From contig NZ_JAFICD010000002.1 in assembly GCF_017833525.1 (NCBI RefSeq), forward strand, positions 186,001-250,000: a stretch of DNA of 64,000 nt, written 5' to 3'. The notes under the pieces are model-generated. The model did no database searches. It was not told where the DNA came from and worked only from the letters and a program-made list of their open reading frames with translations. The stretch comes from Duganella sp. 1411. Lineage in GTDB: Bacteria; Pseudomonadota; Gammaproteobacteria; Burkholderiales; Burkholderiaceae_D. Position 1 is the first letter of the stretch; each line of letters opens with the position of its first letter. The translations under genes and the position numbers were made by a program. Below, piece by piece: positions 8,019 through 15,474 of the stretch.

Positions 8019-10046
8019 ATGAGCACATTTACTATGAATACCCGCAACTGGGGTGTGGGCACCAAGATTACCGTTTTCACTTTCGCGCTGATCAGCGTGA
8101 TCCTGGCTGTCCTGTTAAGCCTGATTAACATGAGCACCTCGGCCATGCTCAAGGACCGCGCCAAGTCCAACGTCGCCAACTCCCTCAACGGCATCAGCAA
8201 CACCGTCGAAGTGTTCAACAACGCCATGACCAACGAAGCGTCCAGCTTCGCCCGCCTGTTCGCCGCCGGCTTTGGCGAGGGCAAGTTCTCGCTCGACCCG
8301 GCCACCAAGGTCGACATCGGCGGCAAGGCCACGCCATCGCTGCTGCACAACGGCAAGACGCTGAACATGGACTTCGCCATCCCCGACAAGTTCACCGCCG
8401 AAACGGGCGTCATCGCCACCATCTTCGCCGCCGACGGCGAGGAATTCGTGCGCGTGAGCACCTCGCTGAAAAAGGAAAATGGCGAACGGGCCGTCGGCAC
8501 CCAGCTCGACCACGCCCACCTGAGCTACGCCCCCCTGCGCGCCGGCAACAGCTACATCGGCCTGGCCACCTTGTTCGGCAAGCAGTACATCACCCAGTAC
8601 GACCCGATCAAGGACGCCGGCGGCAAGGTCATCGGCGTGCTGTTCATCGGCCTCGACATCTCCAAGAACATGACCATGCTCAAGGAAAAAATCAAGGCCA
8701 TCACCATCGGCCAGACCGGTTACATCTACGTGCTGAACGCCGCGCCGGGCAAGGCCCAGGGCACGATGCTGATCCACCGCACGCGCGAGGGCGAGAACCT
8801 GTTCGAGCGCAAGACCCCCGACGGCCGCCTGTTCATCCAGGACATGCTGGCCGCCAAACAAGGCAGCATGACGTACGACTGGCCCGACGCCGACGGCAAG
8901 GAGCTGCGCGAAAAAATGGTGGAATTCAAGACCTTCAAGGATTGGAACTGGCTCATCGTCGGCGGCACCTACACCGAGGAGATCACCCACGAGGCGGCGG
9001 CGCTGCGCAACCGTTACGCCGCGCTGGGCCTGGCCGCGCTGCTGGTGTTCGCCGGCGTGCTGTTCCTGCTGGTGCGCTCGGTGGTGTCGCGTCCGCTGGC
9101 GCGCGCCGAGCAGGCCGCCACCCGCATCGCCCAGGGCGACCTGGACGTGCACCTGGAGATCGACAACAAGGACGAGATCGGCCTGGTGCTGCGCGCGTTG
9201 AACGGCATCAGCAGCAACCTGTCGACCGTGGTGGGCCAGGTGCGCACCGGCGCCGAACAGATCACCTCCGCCTCGGGCGAGATCGCCAGTGGCAACCTGG
9301 ACCTGTCGTCGCGCACCGAGGAACAGGCCTCGAGCCTGGAAGAGACGGCGGCGTCGATGGAGCAGCTCAGCAGCGCCGTCAAGCAGAACGCCGACAACGC
9401 CGCCCAGGCCAACCAGATGGCGCTGGCCGCCTCGGGCATCGCCGCCAAGGGCGGCGAGGTGGTCGCGCAGGTGGTCGACACCATGGGTTCGATCAACCAG
9501 TCGTCGCGCAAGATCGTCGACATCATCTCGGTGATTGACGGCATCGCCTTCCAGACCAACATCCTGGCGCTGAACGCGGCCGTCGAAGCGGCGCGCGCCG
9601 GCGAACAGGGACGTGGCTTCGCGGTCGTGGCGTCGGAAGTGCGCAGCCTGGCGCAGCGCTCGGCCACCGCCGCCAAGGAAATCAAGGCGCTGATCGACGA
9701 CTCCGTCAGCAAGGTCGACGTCGGCAGCCGCCAGGTCGAGCAGGCCGGCACGACGATGCAGGAAGTGGTCGACAGCGTGCGCCGCGTGACCGACATCATG
9801 GCCGAGATCAGCAGCGCCAGCGAAGAGCAGCGCGCCGGCATCGGCCAGGTGCACGAAGCGATCGCCCAGATGGACCAGGTCACGCAGCAGAACGCCGCGC
9901 TGGTCGAGGAAGCGGCCGCCGCCGCCCACGCGCTGCAGGACCAGGCGCACGAGCTCGAGCAGGTGGTGCGCATTTTCAATCTGGGCAGCGGCCACGGCGC
10001 GCCCGCCCTGGGCCACGACAAGCGCGAATACCTGGCGCTGAACTAA
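8019..10046 (+). CDS. Methyl-accepting chemotaxis protein with Cache sensor
   Basis: A 675-residue chemoreceptor. A transmembrane helix near residues 18-38 is followed by a large periplasmic Cache 3/Cache 2-type ligand domain (Cache-like [14 protein letters not shown] and [11 protein letters not shown]), a second membrane helix near 330-350 ([17 protein letters not shown]), HAMP ([18 protein letters not shown]) and a cytoplasmic signalling hairpin. The highly conserved tip region is present ([33 protein letters not shown]). It signals to CheA/CheW; Cache domains of this kind commonly bind small organic acids, but the ligand cannot be read here. There is no C-terminal NWETF-like CheR/CheB tether. 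A second ATG at 8034 is possible. Confidence 0.93.
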   Translation: MSTFTMNTRNWGVGTKITVFTFALISVILAVLLSLINMSTSAMLKDRAKSNVANSLNGISNTVEVFNNAMTNEASSFARLFAAGFGEGKFSLDPATKVDIGGKATPSLLHNGKTLNMDFAIPDKFTAETGVIATIFAADGEEFVRVSTSLKKENGERAVGTQLDHAHLSYAPLRAGNSYIGLATLFGKQYITQYDPIKDAGGKVIGVLFIGLDISKNMTMLKEKIKAITIGQTGYIYVLNAAPGKAQGTMLIHRTREGENLFERKTPDGRLFIQDMLAAKQGSMTYDWPDADGKELREKMVEFKTFKDWNWLIVGGTYTEEITHEAAALRNRYAALGLAALLVFAGVLFLLVRSVVSRPLARAEQAATRIAQGDLDVHLEIDNKDEIGLVLRALNGISSNLSTVVGQVRTGAEQITSASGEIASGNLDLSSRTEEQASSLEETAASMEQLSSAVKQNADNAAQANQMALAASGIAAKGGEVVAQVVDTMGSINQSSRKIVDIISVIDGIAFQTNILALNAAVEAARAGEQGRGFAVVASEVRSLAQRSATAAKEIKALIDDSVSKVDVGSRQVEQAGTTMQEVVDSVRRVTDIMAEISSASEEQRAGIGQVHEAIAQMDQVTQQNAALVEEAAAAAHALQDQAHELEQVVRIFNLGSGHGAPALGHDKREYLALN

Positions 10047-10054
10047 CGCCGCCG

Positions 10055-10073
10055 CGTCGAAACGACTTTTTTT
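10055..10073 (+). terminator. Weak intrinsic terminator after the chemoreceptor gene
   Basis: A short GTCG/CGAC stem (10056-10059, 10063-10066) followed by seven T, ten bases after the stop codon. The stem is only four base pairs, so efficiency is doubtful. Confidence 0.4.
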
Positions 10074-10121
10074 GCAGGCGTACCCGACAATAACGCCGCT
10101 AACGCAAGCGTCGATCGGAAT

Positions 10122-10220
10122 CACGTAGGGCGGATTAGCGCAGCGTAATCCGCCAATGCATGCGCCGCCAACGGCTCAAAGATGGCGGATTACGGCGTGC
10201 CGCCTAATCCGCCCTACGTG
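10122..10220. repeat. REP sandwich flanking the T6SS cassette, right end of the leftward operon
   Basis: A 99-bp imperfect palindrome from CACGTAGGGCGGATTA to TAATCCGCCCTACGTG. It is nearly identical to 11813-11911. The similarity extends left (roughly from 10076, diverged) and right through GATGAACGCTT near 10225-10235. Confidence 0.9.
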
Positions 10221-10235
10221 GTTTAGATGAACGCT

Positions 10236-10619
10236 TCAGCAAGTGGAACCAGGGATGCTCTTGCCGGTGGCGAGATTGAGTCCAAAACGGCAGGTGTACG
10301 GCGACGATGGCGCATCCAAGTCGTAAGTGCATTCCACGTCGCCCTTCTCCCTGATCCGCAGGCGGGACGAAGCGCCGCAGGCTTGCTTCAGGTCGGGACC
10401 AATGACCTCGAACATCTCCCGCGCCATCTGTCCTTCCACCATAAACGCCATCTTGCTATCCCGTCGCGTCGGCGGCTGCTTCTCGTCCAGGTCGTTTGAA
10501 TAAATCAGGTAGTTGCCCTTGTATGATGTGTACCTGCCATCCCAAGGCTTTCCGGTGCCGGCATATGCCAACAAAAACAGCGAAGATGCCACCACAAAAA
10601 TTGCAAGATGCTTTTTCAT
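10236..10619 (-). CDS. Secreted putative immunity protein for the adjacent peptidoglycan hydrolase
   Basis: A 127-residue protein with a Sec signal peptide (MKKHLAIFVVASSLFLLAYA) and several cysteines in the mature part (CGASS, VECTY, TCRF, STC) that could form disulfides. AGGAGG lies just upstream of ATG 10619. I do not recognise a family. It is the last gene after hcp and a LAS-type peptidoglycan hydrolase. T6SS hydrolase effectors that act in the periplasm need a periplasmic immunity protein encoded next to them, so that role is inferred from position and export signal. Base composition is clearly lower in GC than the neighbours. Confidence 0.55.
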   Translation of the reverse strand: MKKHLAIFVVASSLFLLAYAGTGKPWDGRYTSYKGNYLIYSNDLDEKQPPTRRDSKMAFMVEGQMAREMFEVIGPDLKQACGASSRLRIREKGDVECTYDLDAPSSPYTCRFGLNLATGKSIPGSTC

Positions 10620-10637
10620 GCCGCCCTCCTACGCAAA

Positions 10638-10976
10638 TTAGTTGAATTGGACGTGGAAATGATTGTCATGCTTCTTTAGCGGAAACACGACGGGGATCTT
10701 GGTGTCATTGAAAAAGATCTTCAACTGGCCAGGCATATTGAAGCGAAACAGATTGATCAGCTTGGAGGTCGCGTCCCGGTCATAGGCATCCTCTAGATAA
10801 GTAACTGGAACATGGCGCCCGTCTTTCCGGATCGGACGGATATCCACCTCCAGTCCAGTCAAATGGGACGCATGATCGAACTTGACGCCATCGGCCAAGC
10901 TAATGTTTCCGACACCGAATTTGCGATTCTCGGTAGCAGCCCATCTTCGTTCCACTGCCAGGATGAGGGTAATCAT
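10638..10976 (-). CDS. LAS-type (MepA-like) peptidoglycan endopeptidase, C-terminal part of a split effector
   Basis: A 112-residue frame with the zinc-ligand pattern of LAS metallopeptidases: HASHLTGLEVDIRPI (His-x6-Asp) and HDNHFHVQF near the C-terminus. MepA/M74 enzymes cut peptide cross-links in peptidoglycan. Its start overlaps the stop of the preceding 41-codon frame as ATGA (10973-10976). Joined across that overlap, the two frames read as one continuous hydrolase (ending YANPV, continuing MITLILAVERRW). The gene is therefore probably frameshifted by one lost base, or expressed by coupling or -1 frameshifting. Position between hcp and a secreted protein suggests a T6SS cargo effector. 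Confidence 0.65.
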   Translation of the reverse strand: MITLILAVERRWAATENRKFGVGNISLADGVKFDHASHLTGLEVDIRPIRKDGRHVPVTYLEDAYDRDATSKLINLFRFNMPGQLKIFFNDTKIPVVFPLKKHDNHFHVQFN

Positions 10977-11098
10977 ACGGGATTGGCGTACTGAGCAGCG
11001 CCGTCGCCCGGCGTGCCATAGACGTAATATCCCGCGTCCTCTGGGGCTTGCGGGAGAACGAAGTATCCGCGTGAATCCTTGGGTTGGGTTTCAAGCAT
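10973..11098 (-). CDS. N-terminal part of the split LAS-type effector
   Basis: A 41-codon frame (from METQPKDSRGYF, preceded by one Leu-bearing start context at 11098) ending YYVYGTPGDGAAQYANPV. In MepA-like effectors a YGTPG-containing segment directly precedes the catalytic domain, which here continues in the -1 frame at 10976. A purine-rich AGGA lies upstream of ATG 11098. Alone it would not be functional, so it belongs with 10638-10976 as one broken or recoded gene. A sequencing error in one base is an alternative explanation. Confidence 0.55.
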   Translation of the reverse strand: MLETQPKDSRGYFVLPQAPEDAGYYVYGTPGDGAAQYANPV

Positions 11099-11108
11099 GA
11101 TAGGCGTC

Positions 11109-11600
11109 CTACGCAATCCGGTTGGTGGATAGATCCCAGCCGCCGGAGGTGTTACCACCAGCTCCGCCGCCGATTTTCTGTTGACTGTATTTCCACCTGA
11201 TCTTGGAATATTTCAATCCAATGGAATCATGCAAGATATCGCCGCCATGCACCACTTGGCTGATATTACCAATTAACACATTCTCGAGCTCTACCTCATA
11301 GTATTTCACACGCTCCCCTTGTCCATCGGCGCGCATGAATTCCAGTCGAGCTTTGGGAATAGTTCGACCTGATGAACAGGTCTGCATCAGAATTGGCGAG
11401 GACAAATCCGCAAGTTTGGTTATGGAAACGCTCTCGTGCTCACACCTCTCAGCCGTGTGCCCACCACCGGTCGACGCTGTAGCGCTTTTAGGCTGAGTAA
11501 CACCCCACTGGGCAGATGTAAGCTCGATCCATCCCATGTGGGCAGAGTCGGTCGATTCGCCCTTGATGCCGTCGATTTGCAGGTATACGTCGATCGCCAT
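11109..11600 (-). CDS. hcp: Hcp-family type VI secretion tube/cargo protein
   Basis: A 163-residue Hcp protein (MAIDVYLQIDGIKGEST at the start, then WGVTQPKSAT, HESVSITKLADLSSP and the SKIRWKY end). Hcp hexamers stack into the T6SS inner tube and carry small effectors in the lumen. ATG 11600 has GGAG six bases upstream. No other T6SS structural gene is present, so this is an orphan hcp that heads a cassette with a putative hydrolase and immunity gene. Such islands rely on a T6SS apparatus encoded elsewhere. Its glycine-rich C-terminal tail (GGGAGGNTSGGW) extends past the usual core. Confidence 0.88.
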   Translation of the reverse strand: MAIDVYLQIDGIKGESTDSAHMGWIELTSAQWGVTQPKSATASTGGGHTAERCEHESVSITKLADLSSPILMQTCSSGRTIPKARLEFMRADGQGERVKYYEVELENVLIGNISQVVHGGDILHDSIGLKYSKIRWKYSQQKIGGGAGGNTSGGWDLSTNRIA

Positions 11601-11812
11601 GATATCTCCAAAAAAGTTGAGGGAATACCCGAGCAAGTGTTGGCGTATCCGACCGAGAGACGTTGGGTTTGATCAAGCAAATGCGGTTTCAGACACCATC
11701 GTTTGAAGAGTATCAACTGGTGCAAACTGATAAGGCCGCCGTCGTGCAAGGTGTAGCGGCTTTTTTCGGGCATGCCGACGATAATGCCGCCAACGCCAGC
11801 ATCCACCGGAAT
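11601..11812. other. hcp upstream region with a terminator-like hairpin
   Basis: Non-coding, lower GC. It should hold the hcp promoter, though no clear -35/-10 pair stands out. Near 11731-11767 a GCCGC/GCGGC hairpin followed by six T reads rightward although no rightward gene precedes it. Together with the following bases it resembles the chemoreceptor 3' end (terminator, then GCATGCCGAC...), suggesting the segment is part of the flanking duplication. Confidence 0.45.
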
Positions 11813-11911
11813 CACGTAGGGCGGATTAGCGCAGCGTAATCCGCCAATGCATGCACCGCCAGCGGCTCAAAGATGGCGGATTACGGCGTGCCGCCTAATC
11901 CGCCCTACGTG
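11813..11911. repeat. REP sandwich flanking the T6SS cassette, second copy
   Basis: A 99-bp element nearly identical to 10122-10220 and in the same orientation. The pair therefore forms direct repeats around the hcp-effector-immunity cassette. Similarity resumes after a short tandem tract with GGATGAACGCTTAA. Confidence 0.9.
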
Positions 11912-11937
11912 GTTACGTGGTTACGTGGTTACGTGGT
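11906..11937. repeat. Tandem repeat, 4 x TACGTGGT
   Basis: Four perfect head-to-tail copies of the 8-mer TACGTGGT at the right edge of the REP sandwich. The other sandwich has one copy at the same place, so the tract looks like a slippage expansion. Confidence 0.9.
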
Positions 11938-11949
11938 TTGGATGAACGC

Positions 11950-12141
11950 TTAATCCTCCCCGCCGTCGCCCTTGCCGCCGCCGTCCTTGATCTTGACACC
12001 GCGCCGCGCCAAACCCTCCCTCAGCAGGAATTCTATTTCCGCGTTCACGCTGCGCAAGTCGCGCGCGGCCAGCCGCTGCAGCTCGTCCCACAGCGCCGGG
12101 TCGATCCGCAACGGATAGGCTTTTTTACCAGGACTCGCCAT
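11950..12141 (-). CDS. Arc-family ribbon-helix-helix DNA-binding protein
   Basis: A 63-residue basic/acidic protein with the Arc/MetJ ribbon-helix-helix pattern: a beta strand (KKAYPLRIDPALWDEL) followed by two helices (LQRLAARDLRSVNAEIEFLL). The end is glycine- and lysine-rich. It lies 12 bp after the SPFH gene and is probably co-transcribed. As an Arc-type dimer it could repress its own operon through the palindrome at 13081-13094, which overlaps the SPFH promoter. That autoregulation is inference. Confidence 0.8.
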   Translation of the reverse strand: MASPGKKAYPLRIDPALWDELQRLAARDLRSVNAEIEFLLREGLARRGVKIKDGGGKGDGGED

Positions 12142-12153
12142 GCTCTTCGGCCG

Positions 12154-13050
12154 CTAGTTGTAAAGGGTGCCCGTGTTGACGATCGGCTGGGTTTCCTTGT
12201 CCGAACACAGCACCACCAGCAAGTTGCTGACCATCGCGGCCTTGCGCTCGTCGTCCAGCTCGACGATGCCACGCTCCGACAGCCCCTTCAACGCCGACTC
12301 CACCATGCTGACGGCGCCGTGCACGATCTTGGCGCGGGCGCTGATGATCGCCTCGGCCTGCTGACGCCGCAGCATGACCTGGGCGATCTCGGAAGCATAT
12401 GCCAGATGGGTCAGCTTCGCGTCGACCGCCTCCACGCCGGCCGCCTCGAAGCGCGCCTGCAACTCGCATTTGAGGGCGTCGGCCACCACGTCCATGCCGC
12501 CGCGCAGCGTGGTTTCGCCCTCGGGCAGATCTTCCCCCTCGTCGTAGGCGTATTGCGACGCCAGATGGCGCAGCGCGGCCTCGGCCTGGATCGACACATA
12601 ACGCTCGAAATCGTCGACCTCAAACACGGCCTGGGCGGTGTCGCGCACGCGCCAGACCACCGCCGCGCTGATCTCCACCGGGTTGCCGCGCTTGTCGTTG
12701 ACCTTCAGCGTGGGCGCGTTGAAATTTCGCGCCCGCAACGACAAGCGCCGCTTGACGTAAAACGGGAGCGCCCAGCGCAGGCCTTCGCTGCGGTCGGTGC
12801 CGATGTACCTGCCGAACAAGGTGAGGATCGCGCTTTCGTTCGGTTGCAGCATGTACAGCCCCATCAGGCAAAGCATGCCGACCAGCCCCAATACCAGCCC
12901 GAACACGAGGCGGGAAAGCGCGCCGCCATCGTCCAGCCCCATCTTAACGACGTACGCGGCGCCCAGCAGCAGGACCAGGCCGGCAACGGCGCCCAGATAG
13001 CCATTCGTGGAAGAAAACGCCATTTCGCGGCGGGTGTGTGCAGCATTCAT
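12154..13050 (-). CDS. SPFH/Band 7 domain membrane protein
   Basis: A 298-residue protein with two N-terminal membrane helices (residues about 18-40 and 48-68), then an SPFH domain ([60 protein letters not shown]) and a helical tail typical of stomatin/HflK-like proteins. SPFH proteins oligomerise in membrane microdomains. The partner here is unknown. ATG 13050 has AAGGAG nine bases upstream. A small Arc-type regulator follows in the same operon. Confidence 0.88.
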   Translation of the reverse strand: MNAAHTRREMAFSSTNGYLGAVAGLVLLLGAAYVVKMGLDDGGALSRLVFGLVLGLVGMLCLMGLYMLQPNESAILTLFGRYIGTDRSEGLRWALPFYVKRRLSLRARNFNAPTLKVNDKRGNPVEISAAVVWRVRDTAQAVFEVDDFERYVSIQAEAALRHLASQYAYDEGEDLPEGETTLRGGMDVVADALKCELQARFEAAGVEAVDAKLTHLAYASEIAQVMLRRQQAEAIISARAKIVHGAVSMVESALKGLSERGIVELDDERKAAMVSNLLVVLCSDKETQPIVNTGTLYN

Positions 13051-13080
13051 GCTCGATTGCTCCTTAGGTGAACGACATCA

Positions 13081-13119
13081 AAGTGATATCACTTTAGGAT
13101 CACCTTAAGTTCTTGTCAA
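13081..13119 (-). promoter_or_regulatory. SPFH-arc promoter with overlapping palindromic operator
   Basis: On the minus strand: TTGACA (13119-13114), 17-bp spacer, TAAAGT (13096-13091). A perfect 14-bp palindrome AAGTGATATCACTT (13081-13094) covers the -10 and start region. A further half-site AAGGTGAT lies in the spacer. This is a clear repressor-type arrangement, plausibly bound by the Arc-like protein of the same operon. Confidence 0.75.
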
Positions 13120-13159
13120 GCAAATTCGGCGCGATAAAAAACCGCCGGGGGTTTTCCTC

Positions 13160-13165
13160 TATAAT
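13160..13165 (+). promoter_or_regulatory. TATAAT -10 element of the copper operon
   Basis: A perfect TATAAT ends only six bases before ATG 13172, with no good -35 at the right distance. Transcription would begin at or next to the start codon, suggesting a leaderless message. Confidence 0.5.
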
Positions 13166-13171
13166 TGCCGC

Positions 13172-13531
13172 ATGGGTAACTTCTTCCAACACCGGCGCCG
13201 CACCAGCCTGATCGTCTGCATGGCGATCCTGCTGAACCTGCTGACGCCGGCGCTCGGCCAGGCGATGTCGAGCCTGCTGCGCGACCCGCTGGCGCTCGAC
13301 ATTTGCAGCGCCACCCCGGCCAAGCGCGACCAGGACATGCCGCACGCCGGCATGAAGCATTGCCCCTTCTGCGCCACCCACGCGACGCCCACCGCGCCGC
13401 CGCCCTGCGCTCCGGCCCGCGTCGTGCGGCTCGATGGCCACGACGCCTATCCCTCGTTCGACTACCTGTCGCCGTCGCCGCTGGCCGCCTGGTCGGGCAG
13501 CAGGCCGCGCGGCCCGCCGGCGCTGTCCTGA
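13172..13531 (+). CDS. DUF2946 family small membrane/secreted protein
   Basis: A 119-residue protein with a basic N-terminus and one hydrophobic segment (SLIVCMAILLNLLTPALGQAM), then a Cys/His-rich stretch (MPHAGMKHCPFCATHA). That fits DUF2946, a family often beside copper genes. It is the first gene before sco1 and a PCuAC chaperone, so a role in copper handling in the periplasm is likely. The upstream TATAAT almost abuts the ATG (leaderless candidate); a downstream ATG at about 13199 has no clear ribosome-binding site. Confidence 0.7.
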   Translation: MGNFFQHRRRTSLIVCMAILLNLLTPALGQAMSSLLRDPLALDICSATPAKRDQDMPHAGMKHCPFCATHATPTAPPPCAPARVVRLDGHDAYPSFDYLSPSPLAAWSGSRPRGPPALS

Positions 13532-13614
13532 CCTTCGCCCGCACCGCGCCGTGCCACGCTCCCCAACGGGAGCGGCCCGCGCGCGACCGCTGTTTCACCA
13601 CTGTCAGGATATTT

Positions 13615-14235
13615 ATGCAACGACGTTACTTCATCTCGACGCTGGCGGCCTCGCTCGCCCTGCTGCCCGCCGCGGCCAGCATGGCGGCGCCGGCCTACAA
13701 CGGCATCGACGTCACCGGCTCCGCCATCGGGCCGGACTACCAGCTGTTTTACGCCGACGGCAAACCGGCCTCGCTGCGCGACTTCAAAGGCAAATATGTG
13801 CTGCTGTTCTTCGGCTTTACGCAATGCCCGGACGTCTGTCCGACGGCGCTGTCGCGCGCCGTGGAAATCAAGCGCCTGCTGGGCGCCGACGGCAACAAGC
13901 TGCAAATCGTCTTCGCCACCGTCGACCCGGAGCGCGACACCGGCCCCCTGTTGGCCGAATACATGCGCGCCTTCGACCCGACCTTCGTCAGTGTGCGCGG
14001 CAACGCCGCCCAGACCGCCAAGGCCGCCGCCGACTTCAAAGTCTTTTATCGCAAGGTCCCCAGCGGCGGCTCGTACACGATGGACCACACCGCCATCACC
14101 TATGTGTTCGACGCCGACGGCAAGATCCGGCTCGCCTTCAAACACGACCAAACCGCCCAGCAATGCGCCGACGATCTGCGTAAACTGATGGCACCACCAC
14201 GCCCAACCGGCTTTCTGAAAGGATTATTCCAATGA
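13615..14235 (+). CDS. Sco1/SenC family copper chaperone
   Basis: A 206-residue thioredoxin-fold protein with an N-terminal export/anchor segment (FISTLAASLALLPAAASMAA). It has the Sco copper site: FGFTQCPDVCPT (CxxxC) and a distal His in DHTAITYVF. Sco proteins deliver copper to, or reduce, the CuA site of cytochrome c oxidase subunit II. Its stop overlaps the next start (ATGA, 14232-14235), so Sco and PCuAC are co-produced, matching their known cooperation in CuA assembly. Confidence 0.92.
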   Translation: MQRRYFISTLAASLALLPAAASMAAPAYNGIDVTGSAIGPDYQLFYADGKPASLRDFKGKYVLLFFGFTQCPDVCPTALSRAVEIKRLLGADGNKLQIVFATVDPERDTGPLLAEYMRAFDPTFVSVRGNAAQTAKAAADFKVFYRKVPSGGSYTMDHTAITYVFDADGKIRLAFKHDQTAQQCADDLRKLMAPPRPTGFLKGLFQ

Positions 14236-14669
14236 AAAAACTGCTCCCCCTGCTGCTGCTCGCCGCCCTGCCCGCCCTGGCCCAAGTGACCGTGGCCGAA
14301 CCGTGGGTGCGCGCCACCGTCGCCGCGCAAAAGGCCACCGGCGCCTTCATGACCTTGACCTCGGCGCAAGGCGCCAAGCTGGTCGGCGTCAGCTCGCCGG
14401 CCGCCGGCACGGTCGAGGTGCACGAGATGAAAATGGTCGACGATGTGATGCGCATGCGCCAGATCAACGCGCTGGAACTGCCGGCCGGCAAACCGGTCGC
14501 GCTCAGTCCCGGCGGCTACCACCTGATGTTGCTGGAGTTGAAGCAACCGTTGAAGGAAGGCGCCACCGTGCCGCTGACCCTGGAGATCGAGGACGCGCGC
14601 AAGGTGCGCAGCAAGATCGTGGTGGACGCGCCGGTCAAGCCGCTCAATGCGGCAGCCATGCACCACTAG
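14232..14669 (+). CDS. PCu(A)C-type periplasmic copper chaperone
   Basis: A 145-residue protein with a signal peptide (MKKLLPLLLLAALPALAQV) and the PCuAC copper motif H(M)x10Mx21HxM, visible as VHEMKMVDD, MRMRQ and GGYHLMLL. It binds Cu(I) in the periplasm and passes it to Sco or directly to CuA. Translationally coupled to the Sco gene. The last 26 bp overlap the convergent metalloprotease gene. Confidence 0.92.
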   Translation: MKKLLPLLLLAALPALAQVTVAEPWVRATVAAQKATGAFMTLTSAQGAKLVGVSSPAAGTVEVHEMKMVDDVMRMRQINALELPAGKPVALSPGGYHLMLLELKQPLKEGATVPLTLEIEDARKVRSKIVVDAPVKPLNAAAMHH

Positions 14670-15204
14670 TCAAACCCATGACGCCGGCCGCCCACCAGCC
14701 GGCGCAAACGATGGGCAGATAAGGCCAGGACCGCAGCGAGATTTTCCAGTCGACGGTGGACGGCCAGAAGGCCAGGAACTGCGGCGCCACGGCGAACGCC
14801 AGCGCCACGTCGAGCCACTGGAACTGCAGTCCGCCGCGGGTGCGCCACCACGCCACCACAAACGGCAGCAGCACCACCACAAACGGCGCCAGCGCGGAAG
14901 GCGCCGCGTTGTACCAGCGCACCCGCGTCAGGCGCACCGATCCCAACTCCCATCCCTGCCCGACGCGGCGCGGTATCACCGTGAAGGCGGCGGGCCGGGC
15001 GCCGGTCAGCTTGGCCGCGACGAAATGCGCCAGCTCGTGGCAGATCGTGCCGGCCAGGGTGAAAAGGAAAAAGAAGGGATGCCGCGCCGACAGGGCTCGG
15101 ATCAGCAGCGCCAGCAACACGGACGGCACCAGGTAAACCAGCAGGTCGCGATGGTGGCACAGCCAGGCCGGCGCAAGGACGCTACATTCAAACAGGCTGC
15201 TCAT
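14644..15204 (-). CDS. Putative HExxH membrane metalloprotease (M50-like)
   Basis: A polytopic membrane protein of about 186 residues with a zinc-metalloprotease motif in or next to a membrane helix (GTICHELAHFVAAKLTG). Four to five hydrophobic segments fit a site-2-protease-like or housekeeping membrane-peptidase fold. A specific family could not be assigned. ATG 15204 or 15219 are both possible and neither has a clear ribosome-binding site. Convergent with the copper operon. Confidence 0.6.
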   Translation of the reverse strand: MSSLFECSVLAPAWLCHHRDLLVYLVPSVLLALLIRALSARHPFFFLFTLAGTICHELAHFVAAKLTGARPAAFTVIPRRVGQGWELGSVRLTRVRWYNAAPSALAPFVVVLLPFVVAWWRTRGGLQFQWLDVALAFAVAPQFLAFWPSTVDWKISLRSWPYLPIVCAGWWAAGVMGLTSGAWLPH

Positions 15205-15403
15205 GGCGCATCGTCGCACGGTGGCTATCGCGCGTCAATTCCGCGTGCATCCCGCTGCCGGGCGGCTGCGGCCAAGCTCTCGGCCAGAATGTCATCCATA
15301 CGTCATCGTACAACTAAAATCAACAGTGGAAAACGTTTAACCTGTTGATTTATTTGAACTTAGCCGCATCCGATACAGATGGGCATAACCGCCATACATT
15401 TTT

Positions 15404-15444
15404 CAGATATCCGGTTGTATGATGTCTGATATCTGCGCTATGAT
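15404..15444 (+). promoter_or_regulatory. gudP promoter with inverted-repeat operator
   Basis: TTGTAT (15415-15420), 18-bp spacer, TATGAT (15439-15444). An inverted repeat CAGATATC (15404-15411) / GATATCTG (15428-15435) straddles the -35, a likely binding site for a regulator of sugar-acid use. A strong AAGGAGA site precedes the ATG. Confidence 0.6.
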
Positions 15445-15474
15445 CTGCGCACACAACATCAGTAAGGAGATCGC

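Noticed and set aside
8115..10124. A 669-codon leftward frame opposite the chemoreceptor gene
   Set aside because: No motifs and shadow composition; the rightward frame has complete Cache, HAMP and signalling domains.
11420..11815. A 131-codon leftward frame overlapping the hcp 5' end
   Set aside because: It overlaps hcp in another frame and has no ribosome-binding site or family features.
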